From assembly GCF_001270265.1 (NCBI RefSeq), contig NZ_LGAP01000048.1, positions 1-37,714 on the forward strand: DNA of 37,714 nt, read 5' to 3'. A program made the position numbers and the translations under genes. The notes beneath the pieces are model-generated. The model searched no databases and had not been told where the DNA came from. It saw only the letters and a program-made list of their open reading frames with translations. Position 1 is the first letter of the stretch. Each line of letters begins with the position of its first letter. The DNA comes from Ensifer adhaerens. Its GTDB lineage: Bacteria; Pseudomonadota; Alphaproteobacteria; Rhizobiales; Rhizobiaceae. Positions 18,120 through 24,528 of this stretch are shown here, one piece after another.

Positions 18120-18260
18120 ATGATTGGGGAGATTGGGGCGCAGCTCGAGAAACTTTACGAGCGTACGCCACGCGGCGGGACCAAATGGTCGCCTTCATCT
18201 GTCAAGAATCTGTGTGATCGCGCGAGACGATCAGGACTTCTGGCGATCGAAGCGGCGTAA
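18120..18260 (+). CDS. Possible serine-recombinase C-terminal fragment (46 aa)
   Basis: A 46-codon frame: LEKLYERTPRGGTKWSPSSV, then KNLCDRARRSGLLAIEAA. The pattern R-G-G-x-x-W-x-P-S-S-V-K-x-L is like the last helix-turn segment of large serine recombinases. No ribosome site is visible. It may be a decayed gene end rather than an expressed protein. Confidence 0.3.
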   Translation: MIGEIGAQLEKLYERTPRGGTKWSPSSVKNLCDRARRSGLLAIEAA

Positions 18261-18328
18261 CCGTCCTTTGACCCTGAGTGGGGTCAAGCCCATACATAGT
18301 TATATGTGACCACTTTACGGAGGCGCCG

Positions 18329-18577
18329 ATGTCCACTGTCAGTTTAAAGGATGCGAAAGGTGGTCTCTCCAGCTATGTCGATGAAGCCATCAAGGGCGAA
18401 TTCGTCACGATCACCCGGCATGGAAAGCCGGTAGCTGCTCTTGTCCCCTTACAGGCGGCGGAGATTGCACAGCACGCCCTTAAACCCCGTCGTTCCAGCT
18501 TCGTTTCATACCTGAAGACCTTTCCCGGTGGAGAGTTTGAGCGCAATACCTCGCCTTCACGGGATGTCGGTCTTTGA
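18329..18577 (+). CDS. Phd/YefM-family antitoxin
   Basis: An 82-residue antitoxin: MSTVSLKDAKGGLSSYVDEA (N-terminal DNA-binding dimer), then GEFVTITRHGKPVAALVPL, the Phd/YefM core, and a flexible C-terminal tail that would wrap the toxin. The start is the ATG at 18329 behind ACGGAGG; the longer frame from 18278 crosses the promoter. A short ACATA / TATGT inverted repeat at 18294-18307 could be the operator for autoregulation. It overlaps the toxin gene by 4 bp (TTGA). Confidence 0.92.
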   Translation: MSTVSLKDAKGGLSSYVDEAIKGEFVTITRHGKPVAALVPLQAAEIAQHALKPRRSSFVSYLKTFPGGEFERNTSPSRDVGL

Positions 18578-19011
18578 CAGCATATCTCCTCGACACGAAT
18601 GTGGTCTCGCTATTGTCACCTTCGCGGACCGAGACCGCGACGGGGCTCATCGCGTGGCTGGACAAGGCTGAAGACACAACTGAGTTTTTCCTGTCGGTCG
18701 TCACAGTCAACGAGATCGAGCGCGGGATCATGTTGCTCGAGCGGAAAGGTGCTACCGCAAAGGCAAACGGTCTCAGGCGCTGGATGGACGGCCTGTTCTC
18801 GACATACGAGGATCGGATCCTGTCGATCGACGCAGCGGTTTCTGCGATGTCCGGCAAGCTCGAAGCCGAAGCAATCGCTTCGGGACACAGTCCTGGCATG
18901 GCTGATGCGCTCATCGCCGGAACGGCGAAGGCCCACGACTTGACGGTGGTAACACTGAATCTGCGGCATTTTGAGCCGTTCGGCATCGACCTCATGGCAG
19001 CACCTGTTTGA
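18574..19011 (+). CDS. vapC: VapC-type PIN-domain toxin
   Basis: A 145-residue PIN-domain ribonuclease. The metal-binding acids are visible: D7 in AYLLDTNVVS, E in TVNEIERG, D in GMADALIAGTA and the later acid near VVTLNLRHF. Such toxins cleave tRNA or rRNA until bound by the antitoxin. It begins at TTG 18574 overlapping the antitoxin stop, so the pair is coupled; a TTG start keeps toxin translation low. The combination Phd-type antitoxin with VapC toxin is common in rhizobia. Confidence 0.92.
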   Translation: MTAYLLDTNVVSLLSPSRTETATGLIAWLDKAEDTTEFFLSVVTVNEIERGIMLLERKGATAKANGLRRWMDGLFSTYEDRILSIDAAVSAMSGKLEAEAIASGHSPGMADALIAGTAKAHDLTVVTLNLRHFEPFGIDLMAAPV

Positions 19012-19137
19012 GCGGAGCGAGTGCTTCGGCACCAGGCTGGTCGACGTTCAAGCTTTCATCAACATGTCTGTGTGACGTCTCGATACCAATGACGAATGCG
19101 CCAAGTGGCCCTCGCGAAGATCGGCCGGCCCGCATCA

Positions 19138-19350
19138 TCATCGCGGGTTCAACTTCTGCAGGCTTTTCAGGAGCGGATCCGACACTTCAAGCCGTGGGAT
19201 GGCCCCCAAATTCTCCTCCCCCGGGGATTGAAGTCTCTTGCTTTCGTCCATCTTGGCGCGCAGCAGGACCATGACCATTTTCCTTCCCTCGCCTTGTCGG
19301 TCAGGCTGCGCAGATAGCCGCCGGGGCTGTTGATCTGGTCTGCACGCTGG
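19138..19350 (-). pseudogene. RepC plasmid replication initiator, 3' remnant
   Basis: The minus strand reads QRADQINSPGGYLRSLTDKA, the conserved C-terminal block of rhizobial RepC, then REGK, a frameshift, and MVMVLLRAKMDESKR through KLNPR and a stop at 19138. RepC C-termini end with a similar short M-x-M-A-L-L-R-A segment. About 70 of roughly 400 codons remain. It shows that this DNA passed through a repABC plasmid, although no intact replication gene is seen in the window. Confidence 0.6.
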
Positions 19351-19388
19351 TAGCCGGTGACCCCAAGCGCACCGGTGCCCATCAGTTT

Positions 19389-19493
19389 CTATCGCTTCAC
19401 GTCATCGGTCATCCGCCTCATTTCCGCGACATCCGCGTCGATCGATGTCACGGACGCTTCGACGTCTCCGACGCGATCGACTAGCTGATCCAT
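19389..19493 (-). pseudogene. Small coiled-coil remnant, DUF1515-like
   Basis: The minus strand encodes MDQLVDRVGDVEASVTSIDA then DVAEMRRMTDDVKR and an amber stop, followed in frame by KLMGTGALGVTG. This resembles the hinge of DUF1515 rhizobial membrane proteins (coiled coil, V-T-D-D-V-K, then a G-rich membrane segment), joined directly to the RepC tail. Tentative. Confidence 0.3.
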
Positions 19494-19544
19494 GGATTAT
19501 GCAGGGCTAACCTTGCCTCTGATGGCGTTTGCATGGTTGATTTC

Positions 19545-19670
19545 ACTGACGCCTCGACACCGTGGAACTATGAGATGGTGACCGCGATCCTGGCGATCAT
19601 CCCTCCAATTCTCGTGGTCGTGCTGATACAGCGCTGGTTCGTCAAAGGTCTTGTGGAGACTGAGAAGTAA
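19545..19670 (+). pseudogene. Sugar ABC permease (UgpE/MalG type), C-terminal remnant
   Basis: A plus-strand frame ends TPWNYEMVTAILAIIPPILV, then VVLIQRWFVKGLVETEK and TAA at 19668-19670. The last block, L-I-Q-R-W-F-V-K-G-L-V-x-x-x-K, is the typical end of carbohydrate ABC permeases. Only about 40 codons remain, without the EAA loop, so it is a displaced gene end. Confidence 0.65.
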
Positions 19671-19690
19671 TGGCGGCAAGCGTTCGTGCC

Positions 19691-19888
19691 TCATTTCGAA
19701 CGCCATCGAGCGAGCGTCCGTGCGACGTCGGGACCGGCTCTGAAACCCCATAAGGCCCCCGACAGTGGTGAAAACTGCAAAGCCTGTGACTGCACCGAAG
19801 GCGCGCCACCGACAATGCCGGTGCCTGTCCCGAGCATCGCGCCTGCGATGCCCCCTACCACCGTGCCTATGATCCTTGCCTGCAGCAT
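19691..19888 (-). CDS. Small glycine-zipper protein (65 aa)
   Basis: The product carries a glycine-zipper membrane segment, RIIGTVVGGIAGAMLGTGTG, and ends in a charged tail with AGPDVARTLARWRSK. Such short proteins are common and uncharacterised in rhizobia. The middle (VQSQALQFSP) does not fit the pattern of its relatives, so it may carry a local frameshift pair. No partner is obvious. Confidence 0.4.
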   Translation of the reverse strand: MLQARIIGTVVGGIAGAMLGTGTGIVGGAPSVQSQALQFSPLSGALWGFRAGPDVARTLARWRSK

Positions 19889-19969
19889 ACGCCGTCGACC
19901 TTCGGCCTTAGATGGAATGTTCTACGTAGAGCTGCGGTATCGGGATCGTTCCCGTCATGAATGCCTGCC

Positions 19970-20407
19970 TCAATTGGAGGCGCCCTTTGTTTGCCTGGAC
20001 GTTGAATCCAGCCAGTTTTCGACCCGGAGCTCACGAACGCGCGTAAACTCCCCGGTATTGGCCGTCACCAGTGTCGCCCCGAGCGCATAGGCATGAGCGG
20101 CGATGAACAGGTCATTCGGGCCGATGGGCTTGCCAGCGGCTTCCAGTTCAGTCCGGATTCCTCCGTACTCGGCATCAGCAGGCACATCGAGCGCGAGCAC
20201 TAACACACTTCCAAGAATGGCTTCGATCTGCGCCAGCAGCTTCGGCGACCCCTTCTTGGCGCATCCATGACGCAACTCTGCCGCCGTGATGATGCTGACG
20301 CAGATTGCATCCGGCCCAACCTCGGCGATGTGTTTAGCGACAGTGCCCTTCGGGTTTCGTGCAAGCTCGGACACGATATTGGTGTCCAGCATATAGAGCC
20401 TGCTCAC
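19970..20407 (-). CDS. vapC: VapC-type PIN-domain toxin
   Basis: A 145-residue PIN-domain endoribonuclease. Acidic residues expected in the active site are present: D8 (YMLDTNIVSEL), E in AAELRHG, D in GPNDLFIAAHA and a later acid after TANTGEF. It follows the VapB gene with a 4-bp overlap on the minus strand. It is a different subtype from the VapC at 18574-19011, so both systems could be kept without cross-talk. Confidence 0.95.
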   Translation of the reverse strand: MSRLYMLDTNIVSELARNPKGTVAKHIAEVGPDAICVSIITAAELRHGCAKKGSPKLLAQIEAILGSVLVLALDVPADAEYGGIRTELEAAGKPIGPNDLFIAAHAYALGATLVTANTGEFTRVRELRVENWLDSTSRQTKGASN

Positions 20408-20673
20408 AGGTCGATTTCCTTCACTGGCAGCAGCGTCTCGTCAACATCGGGGAACTGATCTTCAGGCCCGAGCGGTTCCAAACCGGCCAGGACTTCCAGC
20501 AGGTTCTTGCGGCGCACCGGCTCTATGACAAGGCGGTCTCCGTCGCGGTGGATCATCACCCGATCGCCGGGAAGCTCAAAGTCAGCCGGGATCCGCACAG
20601 CCTGACTCTTGTTGTTTCGGAAGAGCTTAGCTTCCCTTGGCGGTGTAGGTTCGTTGTGTCTGAGTTGGGGCAT
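20404..20673 (-). CDS. vapB: VapB antitoxin, AbrB/SpoVT-like
   Basis: An 89-residue antitoxin with the swapped-hairpin DNA-binding fold: AKLFRNNKSQAVRIPADFEL, then GDRVMIHRDGDRLVIEPV, followed by the toxin-binding tail (LLEVLAGLEPLGPED, F-P-D). The start is preceded by AAAGGAGG. It is coupled to vapC by a 4-bp overlap. Upstream, two direct GCATATACAT repeats probably bind the VapBC complex. Confidence 0.95.
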   Translation of the reverse strand: MPQLRHNEPTPPREAKLFRNNKSQAVRIPADFELPGDRVMIHRDGDRLVIEPVRRKNLLEVLAGLEPLGPEDQFPDVDETLLPVKEIDL

Positions 20674-20686
20674 GTCGGCCTCCTTT

Positions 20687-20708
20687 GCATATACATAGGC
20701 ATATACAT
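20687..20708. promoter_or_regulatory. Tandem repeat operator of vapBC
   Basis: GCATATACAT occurs twice, at 20687-20696 and 20699-20708, starts 12 bp apart and 14 bp upstream of the vapB start. The TATATG inside can serve as a -10 region on the minus strand. VapB autoregulation is the expected use. Confidence 0.55.
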
Positions 20709-20784
20709 GCCAGTAAGGAGGATTTCAAGCTGCTCATTCTGGACTTGCGCCATTCTATTTGCATTTCTGTCGCAATGCCGACGA

Positions 20785-21085
20785 TCAGCGCGGCACTTCC
20801 GAGTTCAGTGAAATTTTCCCGTTGTCGGTCCAGTGTATCGCCAGCGAGCCAGGGTCCAGATAGCCCCCGGTCGATCGCAGATAGGCGACGATCTCCAGTT
20901 TCAGGTGATCGCGGTCGCCGTATTTGTCGCCAATGCGGTCCAACTCGTCGGCTGCCTCGTCCATTTCCTCGACGTCGCCGAGCACGTATCTGTCATGACC
21001 GATCGCGCAGATGTCGCACCGGCATTGATCACCTCGTCGACAAAGGCGGGGATCTCCCTTTCCAGTATTTGGGAAACTCCGTGAA
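20785..21085 (-). pseudogene. Plasmid-type hypothetical protein with frameshift
   Basis: The minus strand reads VSQILEREIPAFVDEVINAG in one frame and, after a one-base slip, CDICAIGHDRYVLGDVEEMD and KYGDRDHLKLEIVAYLRSTG in another, ending at 20785. The two parts read as one protein of about 95 residues. Family and function unknown. The start is lost near repeat copy B. Confidence 0.45.
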
Positions 21086-21130
21086 ACGTGCGCGCGATGT
21101 GCTCCCGCCGTCATGCTGCACGGACGAGAA

Positions 21131-21284
21131 AAGGATGAGCGTACCAGGCGGCGGCCGCCAGCGCGGCCAGAGCCCGTTCGCGCGCGGCTTGACCGGTTAA
21201 AAGGGTTGCCGCAGGAGGTTCAGTGCAAGCGCCGGCCGCAGGCCGGGAACCGGGACCGACCACCCCCGGCAAGCCGCTCCGCTT
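21131..21284 (+). repeat. Direct repeat, copy B (154 bp)
   Basis: Second copy of the segment at 17133-17286, same orientation, four mismatches. Its left flank joins the frameshifted hypothetical gene. Homologous recombination between A and B would remove 3,998 bp carrying both VapC modules. Confidence 0.9.
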
Positions 21285-21473
21285 GTTCGAGGGATTTCAT
21301 CCTTCGCGATCAGGCAACCCGCCTCGGCGGTGCCGATGGCTTCGCGATATCCATGGAGTCGTGCCACGCCGGGGCTGCTCGGAAAAGGCAGCGACAGCAG
21401 GCCATTCGGGCCGCAGTCGCTGAGACGCCGATGCGTTGCGCGACATCGTCTGCGGCTGTGGGCTCGATACACT

Positions 21474-21535
21474 GACCGATGCCAATGCGGTACTGGTCGC
21501 CGACGAGACTGGCTTCCTCTAGCAGCGTAAAACTA
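21474..21535 (+). pseudogene. IS701-like transposase scrap, second copy
   Basis: The frame reads TDANAVLVADETGFL, an amber codon, then QRKTK. This fits the block around the first catalytic aspartate of IS701-type transposases. The surrounding 21285-21700 shows no other gene. Confidence 0.4.
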
Positions 21536-21715
21536 AGCACGAACTCGGCCTCGATCACAATGAGAACCGGGTGCATATGGCGGCGTGACCTTCTAGGTGG
21601 CGAGCACTTCTAACCGCTCCTCCGTGAAACGACAGCGGCGGGCGCGACCGTCGGCGAGACGGTCCGGCATGGCAGTCTCGGGCCTACTTACAGCCAGCTG
21701 GCAAGCGGCGAAAAG

Positions 21716-22001
21716 GTGACAGAAACATATCTCCACCCCGACGCCCGCCATAGCCTGACCTTTACATCCGACGGCAATGGAACGGCGATGGATTGGTTCC
21801 TCTACAACGCCTATGCGGGACACTATCGCACGCACGGCAAACGCTCCCGAATACGGCTTCATGGGGCAGCCCTATGGCGCCGACACTGGCCTCCACTATG
21901 TCAACCAGGCCAGACACGCTCTATTCCGCAAGTATCGCCATGACAGCGCTAATTGCTACGCGTTCATGCTCACCAATCCCTCCTGGGGCTTCGATCTGTA
22001 A
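21716..22001 (+). pseudogene. Unrecognised gene end with frameshift
   Basis: One frame reads TETYLHPDARHSLTFTSDGN then GTAMDWFLYNAYAGHYRTHG; after a slip near 21840 another continues EYGFMGQPYGADTGLHYVNQ to NPSWGFDL and TAA. The two look like the C-terminal part of one protein. I do not recognise the family. Confidence 0.35.
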
Positions 22002-22008
22002 CAAATAG

Positions 22009-22245
22009 TTTGCAAAGGCTTGGGCGAAGTACAAGCCGATGATCTTTCTAGCGGTCTTTACAGGGATGCGCCCCTCCGCATACCGGGGGCTGTCATGGGC
22101 GAACCTGGAGATTGATCGCGTCCATGTTCGTCAGCGCGCCGACAAGGATGACCGGATCGGCACTGTGAAATCGCGCGCGGGCCGCCGGACGATCTTCATC
22201 CCGCAATCAGTGGGTGAAATGGTGCCTGGCAGGAGAAATGTCCGG
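22009..22245 (+). pseudogene. Tyrosine recombinase, left half (split by hipBA)
   Basis: The frame reads FAKAWAKYKPMIFLAVFTGM, RPSAYRGLSWANLEIDRVHV and VKSRAGRRTIFIPQSVGEM, i.e. the box I region of phage-type integrases with its catalytic arginine (TGMRPS). It breaks off after QEKCP at the 10-bp repeat AAATGTCCGG; the other half resumes at 24041. The reading frame has also slipped near 22225, so the gene was already decaying or decayed later. Confidence 0.8.
22236..22245 (+). repeat. 10-bp direct repeat, left edge of hipBA insert
   Basis: AAATGTCCGG here and again at 24041-24050, in direct orientation, exactly at the two break points of the recombinase gene. This is what a target-site duplication or a short-homology junction would leave. 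Confidence 0.7.
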
Positions 22246-22342
22246 AATTGCGTAGCAAACGCCACAAGGATCGAGTCGGCAAAGTCGCGGTCGTTCTTGA
22301 CGTGTGCTGAGGCATCGACATAACGGCGAACGTCTTCGTGCG

Positions 22343-23575
22343 TCAGCGAGTGTCCTCGTGTTCGAAAGCGGCCTCCATCATTCGGACCTCTGATGGCGGC
22401 GCGCCTCGCGCCTGAGCGAAGTCACGCCACCGCGATGTCACGGCTCTGCATTCTGCGATGATCGCGTCGGCATCGACCATCGTCACGAAGTACTCGGCAA
22501 CCGACCGCAACAAATCGATGGACGCGGTCCCATCCTCAAAATCGATCCTCGTGGAGAGAACCCGAATGCTGTTCCCGTTGGGGTTCAAGTCATAGGCGGG
22601 ACTGAGCTGCCATCCCTTCTTGCCGGCCCACAGGAACCCGTGATTGCGGAAGTGATCGTCAACATTCGATATCAAGATGTTGATCGCTATCCTGCGAAAG
22701 AGTTCGGCGCGGTCGTGAGCGGGCTTCGCTCCGTAGGCATTGATGGCATCAACGATTTCAAGGTAGCTGCAGTCCTTATCCCCGTCATTATGTTCGGTAA
22801 CCGCCATCGCCGACATGAACGGAATCCGATCCGTCTGCTCCCCAGCTTGTCTTATCCTGTCGAAGCGCCGGGACAGGAACACTGTATGGCCAGTCGCCTG
22901 AACCAGTTCGTGGCGCGCCGTTTCGATGCCCGCCGCGGCGGCAATGTCCATGGCAATGGCCTCCCATCTCTCCACCGAGTATTTGTCCAGCTCCTTCGGG
23001 AACTTCGCGATCGAAAGGTTGCCGTGTTGATCGTAGACAGATGCTTTTGGCCGCGCTCCACCAAGCGACGAGCCAGGGGCGAAGATCAAGATCAAGTCTT
23101 CATCGGATTCCTCGCCTCGTTCGATCCTTTGGGCCGCTGCTAGGAGATCGCCCAAAGCCACGGTCGTCGGAACTCCCTTCGACTGCGGCGACTGAAACGT
23201 ACCTCCCACGGAAAATCGTATGCCGCCTAAACGGGTTTCGTCTGACACCCCTAGAAGGTAGTCGGCTTCATGGAGAGTGCGTGGCGCTCTGCCTTCTCGC
23301 TTCGCCTCTCGGTTTTCCCGGCGGCGCATAAGGGTTCTTCCCCATGTATCGGGGGCGCTGTCTCCCAAAGTGCCGAACATCAACTTATTCGCGCCCGGGT
23401 GTAACACGCCGCGTCTAAGAGGGAGCGTCGGGTCGAACTGGAACGCCTCTGAGGAGTTGAGCCATACGTCGTCGTGTTCGTATGTCACGCGCTCGCGTCC
23501 TGCGCCTGCATGTCGGCGCATTGTACCAACCTTGCGGCTGACGCCATATGCGTCAATGTAGACATCGATCGTCAT
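22343..23575 (-). CDS. hipA: HipA-family serine/threonine kinase toxin
   Basis: A 410-residue HipA-like kinase. It shows the N-terminal subdomain (VYIDAYGVSRKVGTMRR), the glycine-rich/activation loop SSLGGARPKAS, the catalytic loop ILISNVDDHFRNHGFLW with N and D, and the metal-binding SPAYDLNP. HipA toxins phosphorylate tRNA-synthetase targets and cause growth arrest. The start is the ATG at 23575, which overlaps the HipB stop (ATGA); the longer frame from 23653 is inside hipB. An extra frame of about 35 codons after the stop (EDVRRYVDASAHVKNDRD) looks protein-like and may be a broken C-terminal extension. Confidence 0.93.
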   Translation of the reverse strand: MTIDVYIDAYGVSRKVGTMRRHAGAGRERVTYEHDDVWLNSSEAFQFDPTLPLRRGVLHPGANKLMFGTLGDSAPDTWGRTLMRRRENREAKREGRAPRTLHEADYLLGVSDETRLGGIRFSVGGTFQSPQSKGVPTTVALGDLLAAAQRIERGEESDEDLILIFAPGSSLGGARPKASVYDQHGNLSIAKFPKELDKYSVERWEAIAMDIAAAAGIETARHELVQATGHTVFLSRRFDRIRQAGEQTDRIPFMSAMAVTEHNDGDKDCSYLEIVDAINAYGAKPAHDRAELFRRIAINILISNVDDHFRNHGFLWAGKKGWQLSPAYDLNPNGNSIRVLSTRIDFEDGTASIDLLRSVAEYFVTMVDADAIIAECRAVTSRWRDFAQARGAPPSEVRMMEAAFEHEDTR

Positions 23576-23874
23576 GTCCCATCCCTCGGTGCGCGCTTGC
23601 GCAACTGCTCCTCGGCGAGTACCTCGCCGAGCTTGTCTTCGACGTTGCCCCACCCGTCGATCAATCCTAGCGCCTGCATCACCATCGCATATGCTCCGAT
23701 GCTTACGCTGGGATCGCCATTTTCGATCCGCGTAATGGTCGGTCGGCTTATGGATGCCCTTTCGGCTATAAGGGATTGGGGAAGTTCTCGACGTAAGCGA
23801 GCTTCGCGGAGCTGCGCGCCCAAGGTGCGCAGCTCACGTTTGGTGGCTGGGCTTATCGTTATTTTTGTCTTCAT
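23572..23874 (-). CDS. hipB: HipB-like XRE-family antitoxin
   Basis: A 100-residue repressor/antitoxin with a helix-turn-helix: GAQLREARLRRELPQSLIAE, then ASISRPTITRIENGDPSVSI, and a dimerising end. It is coupled to hipA by a 4-bp overlap. Its start codon lies inside the inner arm of the large inverted repeat at 23873-23929, so binding of HipB there would shut off its own operon. Confidence 0.94.
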   Translation of the reverse strand: MKTKITISPATKRELRTLGAQLREARLRRELPQSLIAERASISRPTITRIENGDPSVSIGAYAMVMQALGLIDGWGNVEDKLGEVLAEEQLRKRAPRDGT

Positions 23875-23929
23875 AATGCAAATCTTATGATACGTTGCGC
23901 GCGTTAATGTATCATAAGATTTGCATTAT
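23873..23929. promoter_or_regulatory. hipBA operator: perfect 21-bp inverted repeat
   Basis: The arms at 23873-23893 and 23909-23929 are perfect reverse complements over 21 bp, separated by 15 bp (a GC-rich centre). Each arm contains ATGCAAATC and TATGATAC. It overlaps the hipB start and contains TATGAT/TATCAT boxes that can act as -10 elements. The hairpin could also form in the RNA or serve as a two-dimer HipB site. Confidence 0.85.
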
Positions 23930-24040
23930 TCAAGACTGTCCATGTCGTGTGCGCGCGAGCGCATGGGAGCTTCCAGCCGCGCTGTCAATTCTGCCAGTTG
24001 CCTTTAACTCGTCCACCACGGCCGCCATTTCATCCTCCGG

Positions 24041-24050
24041 AAATGTCCGG
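24041..24050 (+). repeat. 10-bp direct repeat, right edge of hipBA insert
   Basis: Second copy of AAATGTCCGG; see 22236-22245. The insert between the copies is about 1.8 kb. Confidence 0.7.
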
Positions 24051-24392
24051 CATCGAGTGCTGATCTCGTGTCTCCGACGGAAACCGGCAAACCAACCCCT
24101 CTGAACAACTTCACGCGCCGGGCGTGGGAACCGTTGCTGAAAAAAGCGGGAATCGCCACGCGCGACTGCGGGGCAAGTTCGTCGAGGTGCCCAAATACTC
24201 TCCCTACGCCTTGCGGCACTACTTCGCCTCGAAGTTGACCGAGAAGGGCAAGGTCCTGAAATTGATTCAAACTTGTATGGGGCACGCTGACATCCAGGTG
24301 CCGCTGAATGTTATGGGCACTTATTGAAAGATAAAGATGCAGAGGGCGCACGCACCGCCGAGGACTTGGCTATCGGACTGATGCCGGCGTGA
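24041..24392 (+). pseudogene. Tyrosine recombinase, right half (split by hipBA)
   Basis: It resumes RKCPASSADLVSPTETGKPT, then PLNNFTRRAWEPLLKKAG, a frameshift near 24165, and KYSPYALRHYFASKLTEKGK with box II (ALRH, H-x-x-R-like YALRH), TCMGHADIQ and a degraded nucleophile region (NVMGTY; intact relatives have N-V-Y-G-H) ending with LKDKDAEGARTAEDLAIGLM. The catalytic tyrosine position is changed or out of frame, so it is inactive. With 22009-22245 it is one former gene. Confidence 0.8.
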
Positions 24393-24461
24393 GGGGTGGT
24401 AGGATTGCGCTATGGAGTTATCAAAAATCATAAAGTATGGAAGTATGGGATCGTTCTTCAT

Positions 24462-24480
24462 TGAAAAGTATCGTTTTTCA
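24462..24480. promoter_or_regulatory. Inverted repeat upstream of the Fic gene
   Basis: TGAAAA and TTTTCA flank 7 bases in an A/T-rich stretch. The sequence TAACTA(A/T)TTTTCA occurs twice nearby (24497 onward and 24566 onward, the latter inside the gene). It may be an operator; no regulator is assigned. Confidence 0.35.
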
Positions 24481-24528
24481 TGAGACTATGTTCTAGTAAC
24501 TAATTTTCATGGGGAGGTACTGAAATTC

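Noticed and set aside
24004-24351. A 115-codon minus-strand frame
   Set aside because: Antisense to the right half of the broken recombinase; no independent support.
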